Source of the DNA: Candidatus Saccharimonadota bacterium
GTDB taxonomy: Bacteria > Patescibacteriota > Saccharimonadia > Saccharimonadales > Saccharimonadaceae
NCBI GenBank assembly: GCA_003979185.1
Contig: RYWJ01000001.1
Location: 36,390-100,389 of the forward strand
Length of the DNA: 64,000 nt
Direction of reading: 5' to 3'
Shown: piece after piece, positions 25,272-33,609 of the stretch
Position numbering within the stretch: position 1 is the first letter of the stretch
Layout: every line of letters begins with the position of its first letter
Translations under genes and position numbers: made by a program
Notes under the pieces: model-generated
Told to the model about the DNA's origin: nothing
Databases searched by the model: none
What the model saw: only the letters and a program-made list of their open reading frames with translations

Positions 25272-27638
25272 ATGCCTAGAGGTCGCCCAGCGGGCAAAAA
25301 ATCCCGCAAAACTGTCTCAAAAAAAGCGAGTAAGTCAAAAGACCCTCGTGATTTTGGCATATCTAAGCAGTTTCCTGAACCACCACAGCCTTTAATCATG
25401 GCTAATCAAGAGCCTACACAGCTAGCGAATCACGTAGAGTTCAATGAAAACGCTATTCAGAATTATCAAGAATTAATCGCGGCCTTATCAGCCAAAAAAG
25501 TACAAATTACCCTGGCGAACGACATTATTATCGAGGATAATATTCTCATCAATTATGATGTAGCGATCAACTTCAACGGCTATAGCATTATCTCTGAAGA
25601 ATCAAGAGCCGCAGCGAGAGTTTTGGATATTCGGAGTGGTGAAGTTACCTTGACAGGGCGTGGTAAAATTTTTGCTATGGGCGCACGCAGCGTGGCAATA
25701 CGTGTTTTTGGTGCGATTAGTACTGGTGTGCCAAATTATACAGCCCTGACTATTGATGAGGGTATTAGTTTGTTTGCTCCGGATGCTTATGGTATCATAG
25801 TATCGCCGAATCTTGGCGTAGCTTATGGTGTCACGATTAACTTTTCTGGACAAATTATGGCGCATGATGGTATTTGCCTAGCCAATGGTATTCGTGGTCG
25901 TGATCAAAATCTACCAGTTATTAATATTAAAAGTGAAGCTAAAATTACCGCAGATGAACTAAATGGTAAAGCTCTCGAAGCATCTGGCTATTGTCGATGG
26001 AATATTGCCGCAGCGAAACTCTATGGTGCGATTGGTGCTAGCATGACAGCGGGCGTTTTGGAATTCAACCATACGCAGATTATTGCAAACCAAGCTAGTT
26101 TTCATCTAGAGGAAACTTCTGATACGGATCTAGAGGTCACCATTAATGGCGGGGCTTATGTCGGAAAAGGAGTATATAATATTATCGGCTCTGCGTCAGC
26201 CGTAAAGGGATTTGTTGTAAAAGGTGGGGATTTTTGTAGCCGAGAAACCGCTGTGCAGCCCGAGTTAGATGAGGTGATCACTGTAGAGGAAATCTCTGAA
26301 ACCCACGCAGTGGAAGAATTTATTGAGGGCCTTAATACTAAAATTGAACTTCTACCTGAACCCGAGCCAGAAGTAGGGAAGACTACGACAAAAACCCTAC
26401 AAACAATGCCGACTCAAAAAGCTCTTGAGGCTGAGAAGAGTGCAGCCTTAAATTTGCCGTTACCGGTATTAGAACAGTCAGCAATAGAACAAAAGCCCAA
26501 AAAGCAAACTCGCAAGAAGTCTATGATCTTGATAACGCCAGAGCAGCCTTTTGCCGTGAAAGTTGATCAGATTCCGGAGCTGATGGATGATGCGACGGAT
26601 GAAAAGGAGATTTTATTAGAATTAGTGGCGGATAAAGTAGAGCCACCGAAGCCGGTAGAAATGGATTTGCCAAAACCGGCGAAACCAGCCGTGAGCGAGC
26701 TGGATGCTGCGCGCAGGGCTTTATCGGATGCGATTACGGAAATCCGTAAGCTCAGCGCAATGGATTACGATGCGGGCTTTTCTGATCTGGAGTATGCGAT
26801 TAGAGGAGCCGAACGGGTGCTTAAAGATCCTCTGTCAGAGTTAACCCACATCCGTGATGCTGCGGCGGAACTTTTGCAGGCTTTTGATGGCTTGGAGGAA
26901 CAAAGCGAGTTCTCAATGAGCGATGCGGAGCTAGATGAATTGTTTTATCATGGTGCCGTGTTGGGGGAGATGGTTGCGTCTGCACCTGTTTTAAAGTCAA
27001 AGAAGCATCTGTCGAACCCAGTTTTAGAAGCATCGTCATCACTCACCACGCAAGCGGTAGAGGTGGAAAGTGATATTGTCAGTACGCCAGTTATTCAGTC
27101 TGAGATAGAGCCAGACTTCAGTGTTTTGAATGAAATCTTTAATACGATCGCCGGTCTCAACTTAGATAAGTATTCGATTGCTAGTCGCGAGGAGTTGCTG
27201 GACGAGTTAGAAAGAGCGAAATCAATCTTATTGGATGTCAGCGCAACGCAAAATGCAGTCGATGAGCTAGCTAGTAGTTTATTAGCACAGCTCTCCCATT
27301 TAGAACTACAGATGGTACAAAGGAGTACGGATTATGCGCAGACCAAGCTTTCTGGACCCGTACCATTGGCAGGTCGTAAACTGTCGCCATTTATGATTGA
27401 TGAGCAAGAGCCAGTCACAATCTGGTCTAGCGGTGCGACCATGATTGATGAACTCACGCCATTCGTGACTGATGCGGAAACGCATGAACGCATGTTGCTA
27501 TCGGCAAAATCATATTGGGCGGAGTTTTCTGGACAGATTTCTAAGCCCTTCAAGAGGATCTCGCGCAGCTTTTCAGTTGGGGTCAAGGCCGGTTTGCGAG
27601 CGTACCGTGAAACTTTGCAGTCTTGGCAGAACCAATAG
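25272..27638 (+). CDS. Large beta-helix-like protein without signal peptide
   Basis: This 788-residue protein starts with a very basic stretch (MPRGRPAGKKSRKTVSKKAS). A beta-strand-rich region (about 65-325) then matches the repetitive domain of the LPNTG protein at 19697, sharing LTGRG/LTGSG turns, VFG and YGIIVS/YGLSIL segments. After that come Pro/Glu-rich linkers and predicted helical segments (about 475-550 and 620-690). I see no signal peptide, sorting motif or membrane helix, so it may stay in the cytoplasm or leave by another route. GGGGAG precedes the ATG. Function unknown. Confidence 0.75.
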   Translation: MPRGRPAGKKSRKTVSKKASKSKDPRDFGISKQFPEPPQPLIMANQEPTQLANHVEFNENAIQNYQELIAALSAKKVQITLANDIIIEDNILINYDVAINFNGYSIISEESRAAARVLDIRSGEVTLTGRGKIFAMGARSVAIRVFGAISTGVPNYTALTIDEGISLFAPDAYGIIVSPNLGVAYGVTINFSGQIMAHDGICLANGIRGRDQNLPVINIKSEAKITADELNGKALEASGYCRWNIAAAKLYGAIGASMTAGVLEFNHTQIIANQASFHLEETSDTDLEVTINGGAYVGKGVYNIIGSASAVKGFVVKGGDFCSRETAVQPELDEVITVEEISETHAVEEFIEGLNTKIELLPEPEPEVGKTTTKTLQTMPTQKALEAEKSAALNLPLPVLEQSAIEQKPKKQTRKKSMILITPEQPFAVKVDQIPELMDDATDEKEILLELVADKVEPPKPVEMDLPKPAKPAVSELDAARRALSDAITEIRKLSAMDYDAGFSDLEYAIRGAERVLKDPLSELTHIRDAAAELLQAFDGLEEQSEFSMSDAELDELFYHGAVLGEMVASAPVLKSKKHLSNPVLEASSSLTTQAVEVESDIVSTPVIQSEIEPDFSVLNEIFNTIAGLNLDKYSIASREELLDELERAKSILLDVSATQNAVDELASSLLAQLSHLELQMVQRSTDYAQTKLSGPVPLAGRKLSPFMIDEQEPVTIWSSGATMIDELTPFVTDAETHERMLLSAKSYWAEFSGQISKPFKRISRSFSVGVKAGLRAYRETLQSWQNQ

Positions 27639-27857
27639 TTCTATAGTTGTGAACGAATTGTGGGTTTCTAGAAAACCATTTGTTTTTGTAATGACTTTAT
27701 CATTCTGGAGGTTTTCTTACAAGCATGTCTGTAAGAACTTTTAATCTTCTTATGTTTGTATATTTTGGGGATCTCGTGTTATATGCCGCTTTTACCAAGT
27801 AGTATTATTTTGAAAGAAAAAGTCATCATGGTGTTGCAATTGTTTTGAAATTTGTGC

Positions 27858-27863
27858 TACACT
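27858..27863 (+). promoter_or_regulatory. -10 box of comEC, leaderless
   Basis: An extended -10 (TGC-TACACT) ends seven bases before the ATG at 27871. Confidence 0.55.
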
Positions 27864-27870
27864 TCGGGGC

Positions 27871-29472
27871 ATGCAAGAGAAAATTTTATGTAGATTGCAC
27901 CCGAGTTTTGTATTTTACGCCATACTTTCTGGTGTAGTTTTGGGTATAGCAATTAGCGTAGTGACTGGTCAACTTTGGTTTAGGAGCACTTGGATGGTCG
28001 TACTAGCGATTATTGTGATAGTGGTTTGCCTGAAGAATGCTTGTTTACTGACACTTATGGTGGGATTTTTGGTGGGTATGATGTTGGGAAATTTGCGTTT
28101 AACCGCGCATATTAGCAGCCAAGACGCAATATCGAAGTTGTATCGACGAGAGGTTATCTTGGTCGGTAACCTGATAGAAGAACCAGAGGATAAGAATGGG
28201 TCTACCGTAGTCAAATTGCACAACGTAAGAGTTGACGATCCAAGGGGCGCACCGGAGGCTGCACAGACTGAGAAAAGCAATAATTTGGGCATTGTGGAAA
28301 ACTTCCATAAAATGGTGGAAAAGTCTGTGGACAAATCGGTGGAAAACTTGGTCACGGGTGGGGAATTTCAGAGTCTGAAAGGAACGGTCTATGTGACGAT
28401 CAAGGGGCAGAATAGATTAGAAAGATCAGATCTGATTGCGGTTGTCGCGGAGCTGAATGAAGGTTTTGGTACTTTTGTAGCTAAAATGTCACGCGCTCAG
28501 CTTCTGGCGATTGAGCGAGCTGAATCGGGAGATATTTTCGCGAGATTTAAGCGATGGTATGGCGAGCGAGTGAGGGAATTCTTGCCAGCACCAGAAGTTG
28601 ATCTCGGTTTAGGCTATCTCATGGGCATGAAATCTGGACTTTCCGAAGATTTCTCTGAAAATTTGCGCGCGGTAGGTATGACGCATGTGGTGGTCGCCTC
28701 TGGCGCACATTTGGCAATGTTGATCGGAGTAGCTAAAAAACTGTTCGGTAGGATTTCTAAATTTGCTGGGCTTCTATTCTCCTTAATGATGATTGTCGGA
28801 TTCGTCTTCATAGTTGGATTTACTCCCTCCATGACTCGTGCAGCCTTGGTATCCAGCCTATCATTATTGGTTGGTTATGTTGGTCGTAAGTTCACGCCTT
28901 TGCGGCTAATCTTATTTGTCGCAGCGATCACGCTTGTGATCGAGCCAACGAATTTTCTAAATTTGGGTTGGCAACTATCATTCGCGTCATTTTTCGGGAT
29001 CTTAATCTTAGCGCCGCGTTTACAAAAACTATTTTATGGGGGTAAGAAACCGCCGTGGCTAGCTTCAATGCTACTGACTAGTTTTTCAACGCTAATAATT
29101 TGCGCACCGGTGATGATTTATAATTTTGGTACGCTGTCATTACTGTCATTTGTAGCAAACCTAATTATTTTACCGACTTTACCGTACGCGATGTTGGGGA
29201 TGATGTTGGTCGGTATACTAAGCTTCCTGCCTTTTGTGGCGACGTTAATCGCTTTGCTAACGACTTGGTTACTAGATCTGCACATTTGGGTAGTAGATTT
29301 TCTGAGTAGCAAAGAAACTTTTATCCTCGACTTTCCGACCAATGATACTAAAATCTATTTAGTATATGTGTTGATTTCAGCGATCTTGCTTCTACCGGCT
29401 ATTTTTCGCAGAAGTGCGCAACGTGTCATAGATAAAGACGACAAGAGTTATAGATTTGGTAATAATGACTAA
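27871..29472 (+). CDS. comEC: ComEC/Rec2 DNA-uptake channel protein
   Basis: ComEC forms the inner-membrane channel that brings single-stranded DNA into competent cells. The 533-residue protein has N-terminal helices (about 12-75), an OB-fold-like soluble region (DUF4131, about 90-220) and the multi-helix competence domain. That domain has GLGYLMGMKSGL (about 248) and HVVVASGAHLAML (about 272-284). The C-terminal metallo-beta-lactamase-like domain of longer ComEC proteins is absent. A short insertion around residues 140-160 (VENFHKMVEKSVDKSVEN) carries DnaA-box-like DNA motifs. The pilin-like gene at 54422 fits the same uptake system. Confidence 0.92.
   Translation: MQEKILCRLHPSFVFYAILSGVVLGIAISVVTGQLWFRSTWMVVLAIIVIVVCLKNACLLTLMVGFLVGMMLGNLRLTAHISSQDAISKLYRREVILVGNLIEEPEDKNGSTVVKLHNVRVDDPRGAPEAAQTEKSNNLGIVENFHKMVEKSVDKSVENLVTGGEFQSLKGTVYVTIKGQNRLERSDLIAVVAELNEGFGTFVAKMSRAQLLAIERAESGDIFARFKRWYGERVREFLPAPEVDLGLGYLMGMKSGLSEDFSENLRAVGMTHVVVASGAHLAMLIGVAKKLFGRISKFAGLLFSLMMIVGFVFIVGFTPSMTRAALVSSLSLLVGYVGRKFTPLRLILFVAAITLVIEPTNFLNLGWQLSFASFFGILILAPRLQKLFYGGKKPPWLASMLLTSFSTLIICAPVMIYNFGTLSLLSFVANLIILPTLPYAMLGMMLVGILSFLPFVATLIALLTTWLLDLHIWVVDFLSSKETFILDFPTNDTKIYLVYVLISAILLLPAIFRRSAQRVIDKDDKSYRFGNND
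28293..28346 (-). promoter_or_regulatory. Helically phased DnaA-box-like array 3 (inside comEC)
   Basis: Plus-strand starts are 28293 (TGTGGAAAA), 28314 (GGTGGAAAA), 28326 (TGTGGACAA) and 28338 (GGTGGAAAA). Steps are 21, 12 and 12 bases. Orientation matches array 2 and is opposite to array 1. Confidence 0.65.
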
Positions 29473-29478
29473 TTATGC

Positions 29479-29484
29479 TATAAT
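29479..29484 (+). promoter_or_regulatory. -10 box of tsaE, leaderless
   Basis: An extended -10 (TGC-TATAAT) ends six bases before the ATG at 29491, so the predicted +1 is the A of the start codon. Confidence 0.7.
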
Positions 29485-29490
29485 TAAAGT

Positions 29491-29943
29491 ATGATAGTTA
29501 GCTCAGAAGCAGAAATGTTGTCGTTGGGAAAAGCTTTTGCGGAAAGACTGAAGTTACCGGCAGTTGTAGAACTCATTGGCGATGTTGGTGCTGGTAAAAC
29601 AACTTTTACACGTGGATTAGCTGATGGACTGGGTGTAAATGAAACAGTAACGAGTCCGAGTTTTACGATTTCCAAACGCTATGCTTTTGATAAAGAACAA
29701 CAGAACGCTGAGCTGATCCATTATGATTTCTATCGGTTAGATGATCCGGGAATCATGCGTGAAGAACTTGATGAAACTTTGTCCCAGCAGAATGCTATCG
29801 TTGTCCTAGAATGGGCTGGCGATGTAGCGGATTTATTGCCAGAGTCTAAATATCGTTTGGAATTTGTCTTGAATGAGGATAATACGCGTGAGATCATAGC
29901 TAATGGTTATGCGCAGAAAATATTGGAGAGCATTAAATTATGA
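29491..29943 (+). CDS. tsaE: tRNA threonylcarbamoyladenosine ATPase TsaE
   Basis: TsaE is the ATPase partner in making the universal t6A modification at tRNA position 37. The 150-residue protein has the Walker A loop GDVGAGKTTFTRG (30-42), TSPSFTISKRY, the YDFYRLDDP segment and the VLEWAGDV region typical of the family. Length is normal. Its stop overlaps the tsaB start as ATGA. Confidence 0.93.
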   Translation: MIVSSEAEMLSLGKAFAERLKLPAVVELIGDVGAGKTTFTRGLADGLGVNETVTSPSFTISKRYAFDKEQQNAELIHYDFYRLDDPGIMREELDETLSQQNAIVVLEWAGDVADLLPESKYRLEFVLNEDNTREIIANGYAQKILESIKL

Positions 29944-30272
29944 AAATGTATTTAGATACATCGACTGATCAATGCATGCTAAAATTGGATGACAATGTTT
30001 ATACTTGGTTGGCTATGCATGATTTGGCAGAACAGATCTTCACTTTTATTCATGATAAGCTTGAAGAGAACAACGCAGACTGGCAAGATATTTCCGAGAT
30101 AGTTTTCTTTGCGGGTCCAGGATCTTTCACCGGACTCAGGATTGGGGCGGCAGTTGTGAATACGTTGGCCGATCAATTGAAGATCCCATTGTATAATCAT
30201 CGAGGTGAACAATGCCAGGTTATCATTCCGGACTATGGTCGTCCAGCCAATGTGACCGCACCAAAAAAGTAA
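29940..30272 (+). CDS. tsaB: Short TsaB-like protein
   Basis: TsaB supports TsaD in t6A synthesis. This copy has only 110 residues against about 220 in E. coli. It retains the N-terminal ASKHA half with LDTSTD (5-10) and the FAGPGSFTGLRIG motif (about 57-69). The stop at 30272 is clean and no further homologous frame follows before the rny promoter, so the C-terminal half is truly missing. It may be a reduced functional form or a decaying gene. The ATGA overlap with tsaE supports the family call. Confidence 0.82.
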   Translation: MKMYLDTSTDQCMLKLDDNVYTWLAMHDLAEQIFTFIHDKLEENNADWQDISEIVFFAGPGSFTGLRIGAAVVNTLADQLKIPLYNHRGEQCQVIIPDYGRPANVTAPKK

Positions 30273-30311
30273 TTTTCGCCAAACTATTTTCTTAAATCTA
30301 TTGTCAAACCT

Positions 30312-30339
30312 TTGAGAACCGGTTGAACTGTGTTATAAT
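30312..30339 (+). promoter_or_regulatory. rny promoter
   Basis: TTGAGA (30312-30317), a 16-base spacer and TATAAT (30334-30339). The leader of about 80 bases includes a possible hairpin GCTGGCA/TGTTAGC and ends in AGGAAGG. Confidence 0.6.
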
Positions 30340-30426
30340 AAATGAGGAATTTTATTAATTTATATTCATTTGTTACCCCGCTGGCATAGAGAAAAATGTT
30401 AGCAAACAATTAGGAAGGATACGTTT

Positions 30427-31944
30427 ATGAACGTAGTGATGATAATAGTTGGCCTCGCGCTTGGCGCGGTTGCTGGTGCTGGCGCAATTATGTTTTATAA
30501 TAAAAAGAACGAGAATGGCGGTAAGTCAAAAGCTGATGATTTAGTTCGTAAAGCCAAGAATGAGGCGTCAGATATCGTATCTAAAGCTAAAAGTGATGCG
30601 GCTAATATGGCTGCCAAAGCCCAACAAGAAGAAGCCGAGCGTCGCCGTGAATGGAAGAACACCGAAAACCGTCTTAATGAGCGCGAAACTAACTTAGATA
30701 ACAAGTTGGATCAATTAGAAAAGAAAACTGAACGTTTGACGCGCCAGGAAAAAGAGCTTGATGATCTTAAGCTAGAAGTGCGAGATATCCGCAATCGTCA
30801 ACAAGAAAAGCTTGAGAAGATTGCTGGTCTGTCAAAAGAGGATGCGCGCGACAAGCTGATGCAGATGACTGAACGCGACATTAAACAAGACTTAGCGGGG
30901 CTAATCGTTAAGGAGCAAAAGGAAATTAAACATGAAGTTGACGAAACTGCGCAGGCGATTTTGTTGACAGCTATGGAACGAATGTCCTCAGAGGTGACTG
31001 CTGACCGTACAATTACAGCGCTTAAGCTCCCAGATGATGATATGAAGGGACGTATTATTGGCAAAGAAGGGCGTAATATCCAAGCCTTGCAGCGTGCAAC
31101 CGGTGTAGATATTATGGTAGATGATACGCCTGGTATGGTAGTTCTATCTAGCTTTGACCCGATTCGTCGTCAGGTGGCACGTTATGCGCTTGAGCGCTTG
31201 ATGAAAGACGGTCGTATTAACCCAAGTTCGATTGAAGATGCGGTCGCTAAGGCGGAACGCGAGATAGAAAAAGAGGTGGTTCGAGCTGGTGAAGATGCGG
31301 CTCGTGAAGTTGGTGTGGTGGGAATTCCGCGTGAGCTTTTGCATTTGCTGGGTGAGCTCAAATTCCGCACAAGTTATGGTCAAAATGTTTTGCTACACTC
31401 GGTAGAAATGGCGCATATTGCGGGTATGATTGCTGAAGAGATTGGTGCGAATAAGCGTGTCACTAAGACAGCAACTTTACTGCACGATATCGGTAAAGCT
31501 GTGACTCATAAGATCGAGGGTAAGCATGCAGAGATCGGTGCTGAGTTGGCCAAAAAATATGGTATGCCAGATGAAGTTGTACATGCAATGGCAGCACATC
31601 ACGATGATATTGAGCCGACTACGCCAGAAGCAGTGATCGTCAAAATCGTCGATTCTTTATCGGCGGCGCGACCAGGAGCAAGGAATATTTCTGCAGAAAA
31701 CTTTGCAGAACGGATGCGTGACTTGGAGAATATTGCTACTAGTTTCCCAGGTATTGATAAGGCTTATGCGATTTCGGCTGGTCGTGAGATTAGGGTGATT
31801 GTTGAACCGAAGCAAATTGACGATTTGTCAGCACTAAAGCTGGCCCGTGATATTGCTAATAAGATCGAAGCTACGATGTCATATCCAGGCGTGATTAAGG
31901 TTAATGTTATTCGCGAAACACGCGCAGTCGAATATGCCAAGTAA
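30427..31944 (+). CDS. rny: Ribonuclease Y
   Basis: RNase Y is the membrane-bound endoribonuclease that starts mRNA decay. The 505-residue protein has an N-terminal membrane helix (3-22), a long charged coiled coil (about 30-200), a KH domain with GRIIGKEGRNIQALQ (about 207) and an HD domain with LLHDIGKAVTH (about 351). A second conserved AAHHDDIEP follows. Family length is about 510-520. The following DedA-like gene starts inside its last codons. Confidence 0.96.
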   Translation: MNVVMIIVGLALGAVAGAGAIMFYNKKNENGGKSKADDLVRKAKNEASDIVSKAKSDAANMAAKAQQEEAERRREWKNTENRLNERETNLDNKLDQLEKKTERLTRQEKELDDLKLEVRDIRNRQQEKLEKIAGLSKEDARDKLMQMTERDIKQDLAGLIVKEQKEIKHEVDETAQAILLTAMERMSSEVTADRTITALKLPDDDMKGRIIGKEGRNIQALQRATGVDIMVDDTPGMVVLSSFDPIRRQVARYALERLMKDGRINPSSIEDAVAKAEREIEKEVVRAGEDAAREVGVVGIPRELLHLLGELKFRTSYGQNVLLHSVEMAHIAGMIAEEIGANKRVTKTATLLHDIGKAVTHKIEGKHAEIGAELAKKYGMPDEVVHAMAAHHDDIEPTTPEAVIVKIVDSLSAARPGARNISAENFAERMRDLENIATSFPGIDKAYAISAGREIRVIVEPKQIDDLSALKLARDIANKIEATMSYPGVIKVNVIRETRAVEYAK

Positions 31945-32716
31945 AAGTGGTAAATCTGCCAAGAAACCAGAAAGCCTGGCCGTTGGCGAATCGCCAATCA
32001 AAAAGGACATTAGTAGTAAGACTATTCTTAAGTTTGTGATTTTTGGAGTCATTATCTTGGCTTTGTTGGCATACTTGGTATGGGACGTTATTGCTGATGG
32101 TCCATTGACGCATTTGTTATCTAATCGTGACGCCCTTGTAAAAGTGATGAATGATATGGGACCTTGGGCGCCATTAATTTATATTACGTTGCAGGTTTTA
32201 CAGACGATAGTCGCGCCAATACCTGGACAAATTGTAGGCGGTGTAGGCGGTTACCTCTTTGGTCATTGGGGAATCTTATGGACAACTATTGGTAGCATCA
32301 TAGGCTTCTGGTTAGTTTTCGTGATTGCAAGAAAGTTTGGCCGGCCATTATTGGAAAAAATCTTTAAGAAATCAATCATTGATAAGTTTGACTTTATTAT
32401 CAATGCCAAAGGTGCTGCTTTAATAGTTTTTGCAATTTTTCTGTTGCCAGGTTTTCCAGATGACGTCGTGTGTTATATCGCAGGCTTGACAAAGCTACCT
32501 ATGCGCAAGCTGATGGCAATCTCTATTCTTGGTCGCTTTCCAACGATCGTATTAACGAATTATATTGGTATGGGCATTAGCGGTAATTTGGGGCTCGTGG
32601 TGGTATTATCTTTGGTAGCTGTGGCCATTATTGGCTTGGCAAGTTGGAAGCGCGAGCAGATCATGGCGTTTCTGAAGCGTGACGAGAAGCCCAAAGATCC
32701 TCAAGCTGAAGAATAG
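31934..32716 (+). CDS. DedA/TVP38-like membrane protein (SNARE-associated family)
   Basis: This 260-residue protein has a basic N-terminus, a membrane helix near 28-50 and the VTT-domain core. The core has the re-entrant region QTIVAPIPGQIVGGVGGYLFG and a later FLLPGFPDDVVCY motif. Members are linked to lipid scrambling or transport. I choose ATG 31934, which overlaps the rny end by eleven bases, because it gives the normal basic start; an upstream in-frame start at 31904 also exists. Confidence 0.82.
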   Translation: MPSKSGKSAKKPESLAVGESPIKKDISSKTILKFVIFGVIILALLAYLVWDVIADGPLTHLLSNRDALVKVMNDMGPWAPLIYITLQVLQTIVAPIPGQIVGGVGGYLFGHWGILWTTIGSIIGFWLVFVIARKFGRPLLEKIFKKSIIDKFDFIINAKGAALIVFAIFLLPGFPDDVVCYIAGLTKLPMRKLMAISILGRFPTIVLTNYIGMGISGNLGLVVVLSLVAVAIIGLASWKREQIMAFLKRDEKPKDPQAEE

Positions 32717-32717
32717 G

Positions 32718-33305
32718 CTAGTTTTGATATTTATGTATTTCTGGTAGGTTGACGAAGTCTTGTATATTTTTGATTTGATCGAACCCAGGGAAATCAAAGC
32801 GCAAATAGTCGGCTTCTGGATCGTTCACGTAATCCCAAAATTCCTGAAAGCTCAACTCAAGGATTTGAATATCTTCGCCGGCATCTAGTTTTTGCGCTCC
32901 TTGTTTGACGAAATCGGTGGCAACAAAAGTATAGACTAACCAATCAATTTTGGAAAAAGGCTGAGTTGTATCAATTAGCTTGTAATTCTGAAATTCCATT
33001 CCAGTTTCTTCGCGCAGTTCTCGTTTAGCGGCCGCAAGCTCATTCTGGTCGGTGGGGTCAATACGACCGCCAGGGTAAGTGCAAAACCAATCTTTGCGCG
33101 GCTGGCGTTGCCTAGTAATGATAATTTTATCACCTTTGATAGCAATAATTTTTACCGTATCTGGGCGTCGTAGCATCTCGAAAGTTTCGGTAGAACCATC
33201 AAACATTGTCTGTGGCCACTGGTAGACATCAAAAATAACCCCACGAAAAACCATCTCGGCGTTATCGGGGATAGTTTTTGCAGACTTAGGAATGTATTCA
33301 CGCAT
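32718..33305 (-). CDS. Nudix hydrolase, ADP-ribose pyrophosphatase-like
   Basis: Nudix enzymes cleave nucleoside diphosphates linked to another group. In this 195-residue protein the Nudix box lies near 95-120: GGRIDP, then AAAKRELREETG with the metal-binding REL-x-EE residues. A slightly longer loop than usual separates the first Gly from the catalytic helix. The fold around it (VKIIAIKGDKIIITRQ, WLVYTFVATDF) fits the ADP-ribose pyrophosphatase subgroup. Minus-strand TATACT (33317-33312) lies six bases before the ATG, so the message is probably leaderless. Confidence 0.88.
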   Translation of the reverse strand: MREYIPKSAKTIPDNAEMVFRGVIFDVYQWPQTMFDGSTETFEMLRRPDTVKIIAIKGDKIIITRQRQPRKDWFCTYPGGRIDPTDQNELAAAKRELREETGMEFQNYKLIDTTQPFSKIDWLVYTFVATDFVKQGAQKLDAGEDIQILELSFQEFWDYVNDPEADYLRFDFPGFDQIKNIQDFVNLPEIHKYQN

Positions 33306-33326
33306 AGTTTCAGTATAACATAAAAG

Positions 33327-33378
33327 TATACCCCATCACCACCCTTAACCCACATACTATTCAGGTAGTAGCGACGCA
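33327..33378 (-). repeat. Cassette F: 3' end only of the variable-region unit
   Basis: On the minus strand CGCTGCGTCGCTACTACC is followed by TGAATAGTATGTGGGTTAAG and GGTGGTGATGGGG. This is the end of the coding part and the 3' flank of the dispersed unit with three visible changes, including TAA to TGA at the stop. The variable codons are missing. It sits just upstream of the Nudix promoter. Confidence 0.75.
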
Positions 33379-33498
33379 GCGAATTAAGCATACTCCGATA
33401 CCGAGAAGTTTTACTCAGAGATTCATAAAACATACTCTTGGATGACTTGTCTGATCCATCTCTGTTATTTTAGGAATTTTTACAAGATAATTGATCGT

Positions 33499-33525
33499 GT
33501 TAGTATAATGAGCAACTATACTAAC
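33499..33525. repeat. Inverted repeat in an otherwise empty stretch
   Basis: GTTAGTATA (33499-33507) and TATACTAAC (33517-33525) are a perfect 9-bp inverted repeat and include a TATAAT. From 33379 to 33581 I see no gene; this and the cassette remnant are the only structure. Confidence 0.4.
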
Positions 33526-33581
33526 GCAACTTTAGAACATGCTCAGGAGTGATAGACACTAAGAAATTTAGCGAAAGGAAA

Positions 33582-33603
33582 GACCCCAGCAAACGCCGGG
33601 GTC
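33582..33603 (-). terminator. Terminator of the 265-residue hydrolase gene
   Basis: GACCCC and GGGGTC arms flank GGC and a loop; the minus strand continues TTTCCTTT. Confidence 0.7.
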
Positions 33604-33609
33604 AGGATC

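Noticed and set aside
33152..33433. 93-codon minus-strand ORF
   Set aside because: It runs antisense or out of frame through the Nudix promoter and cassette F.
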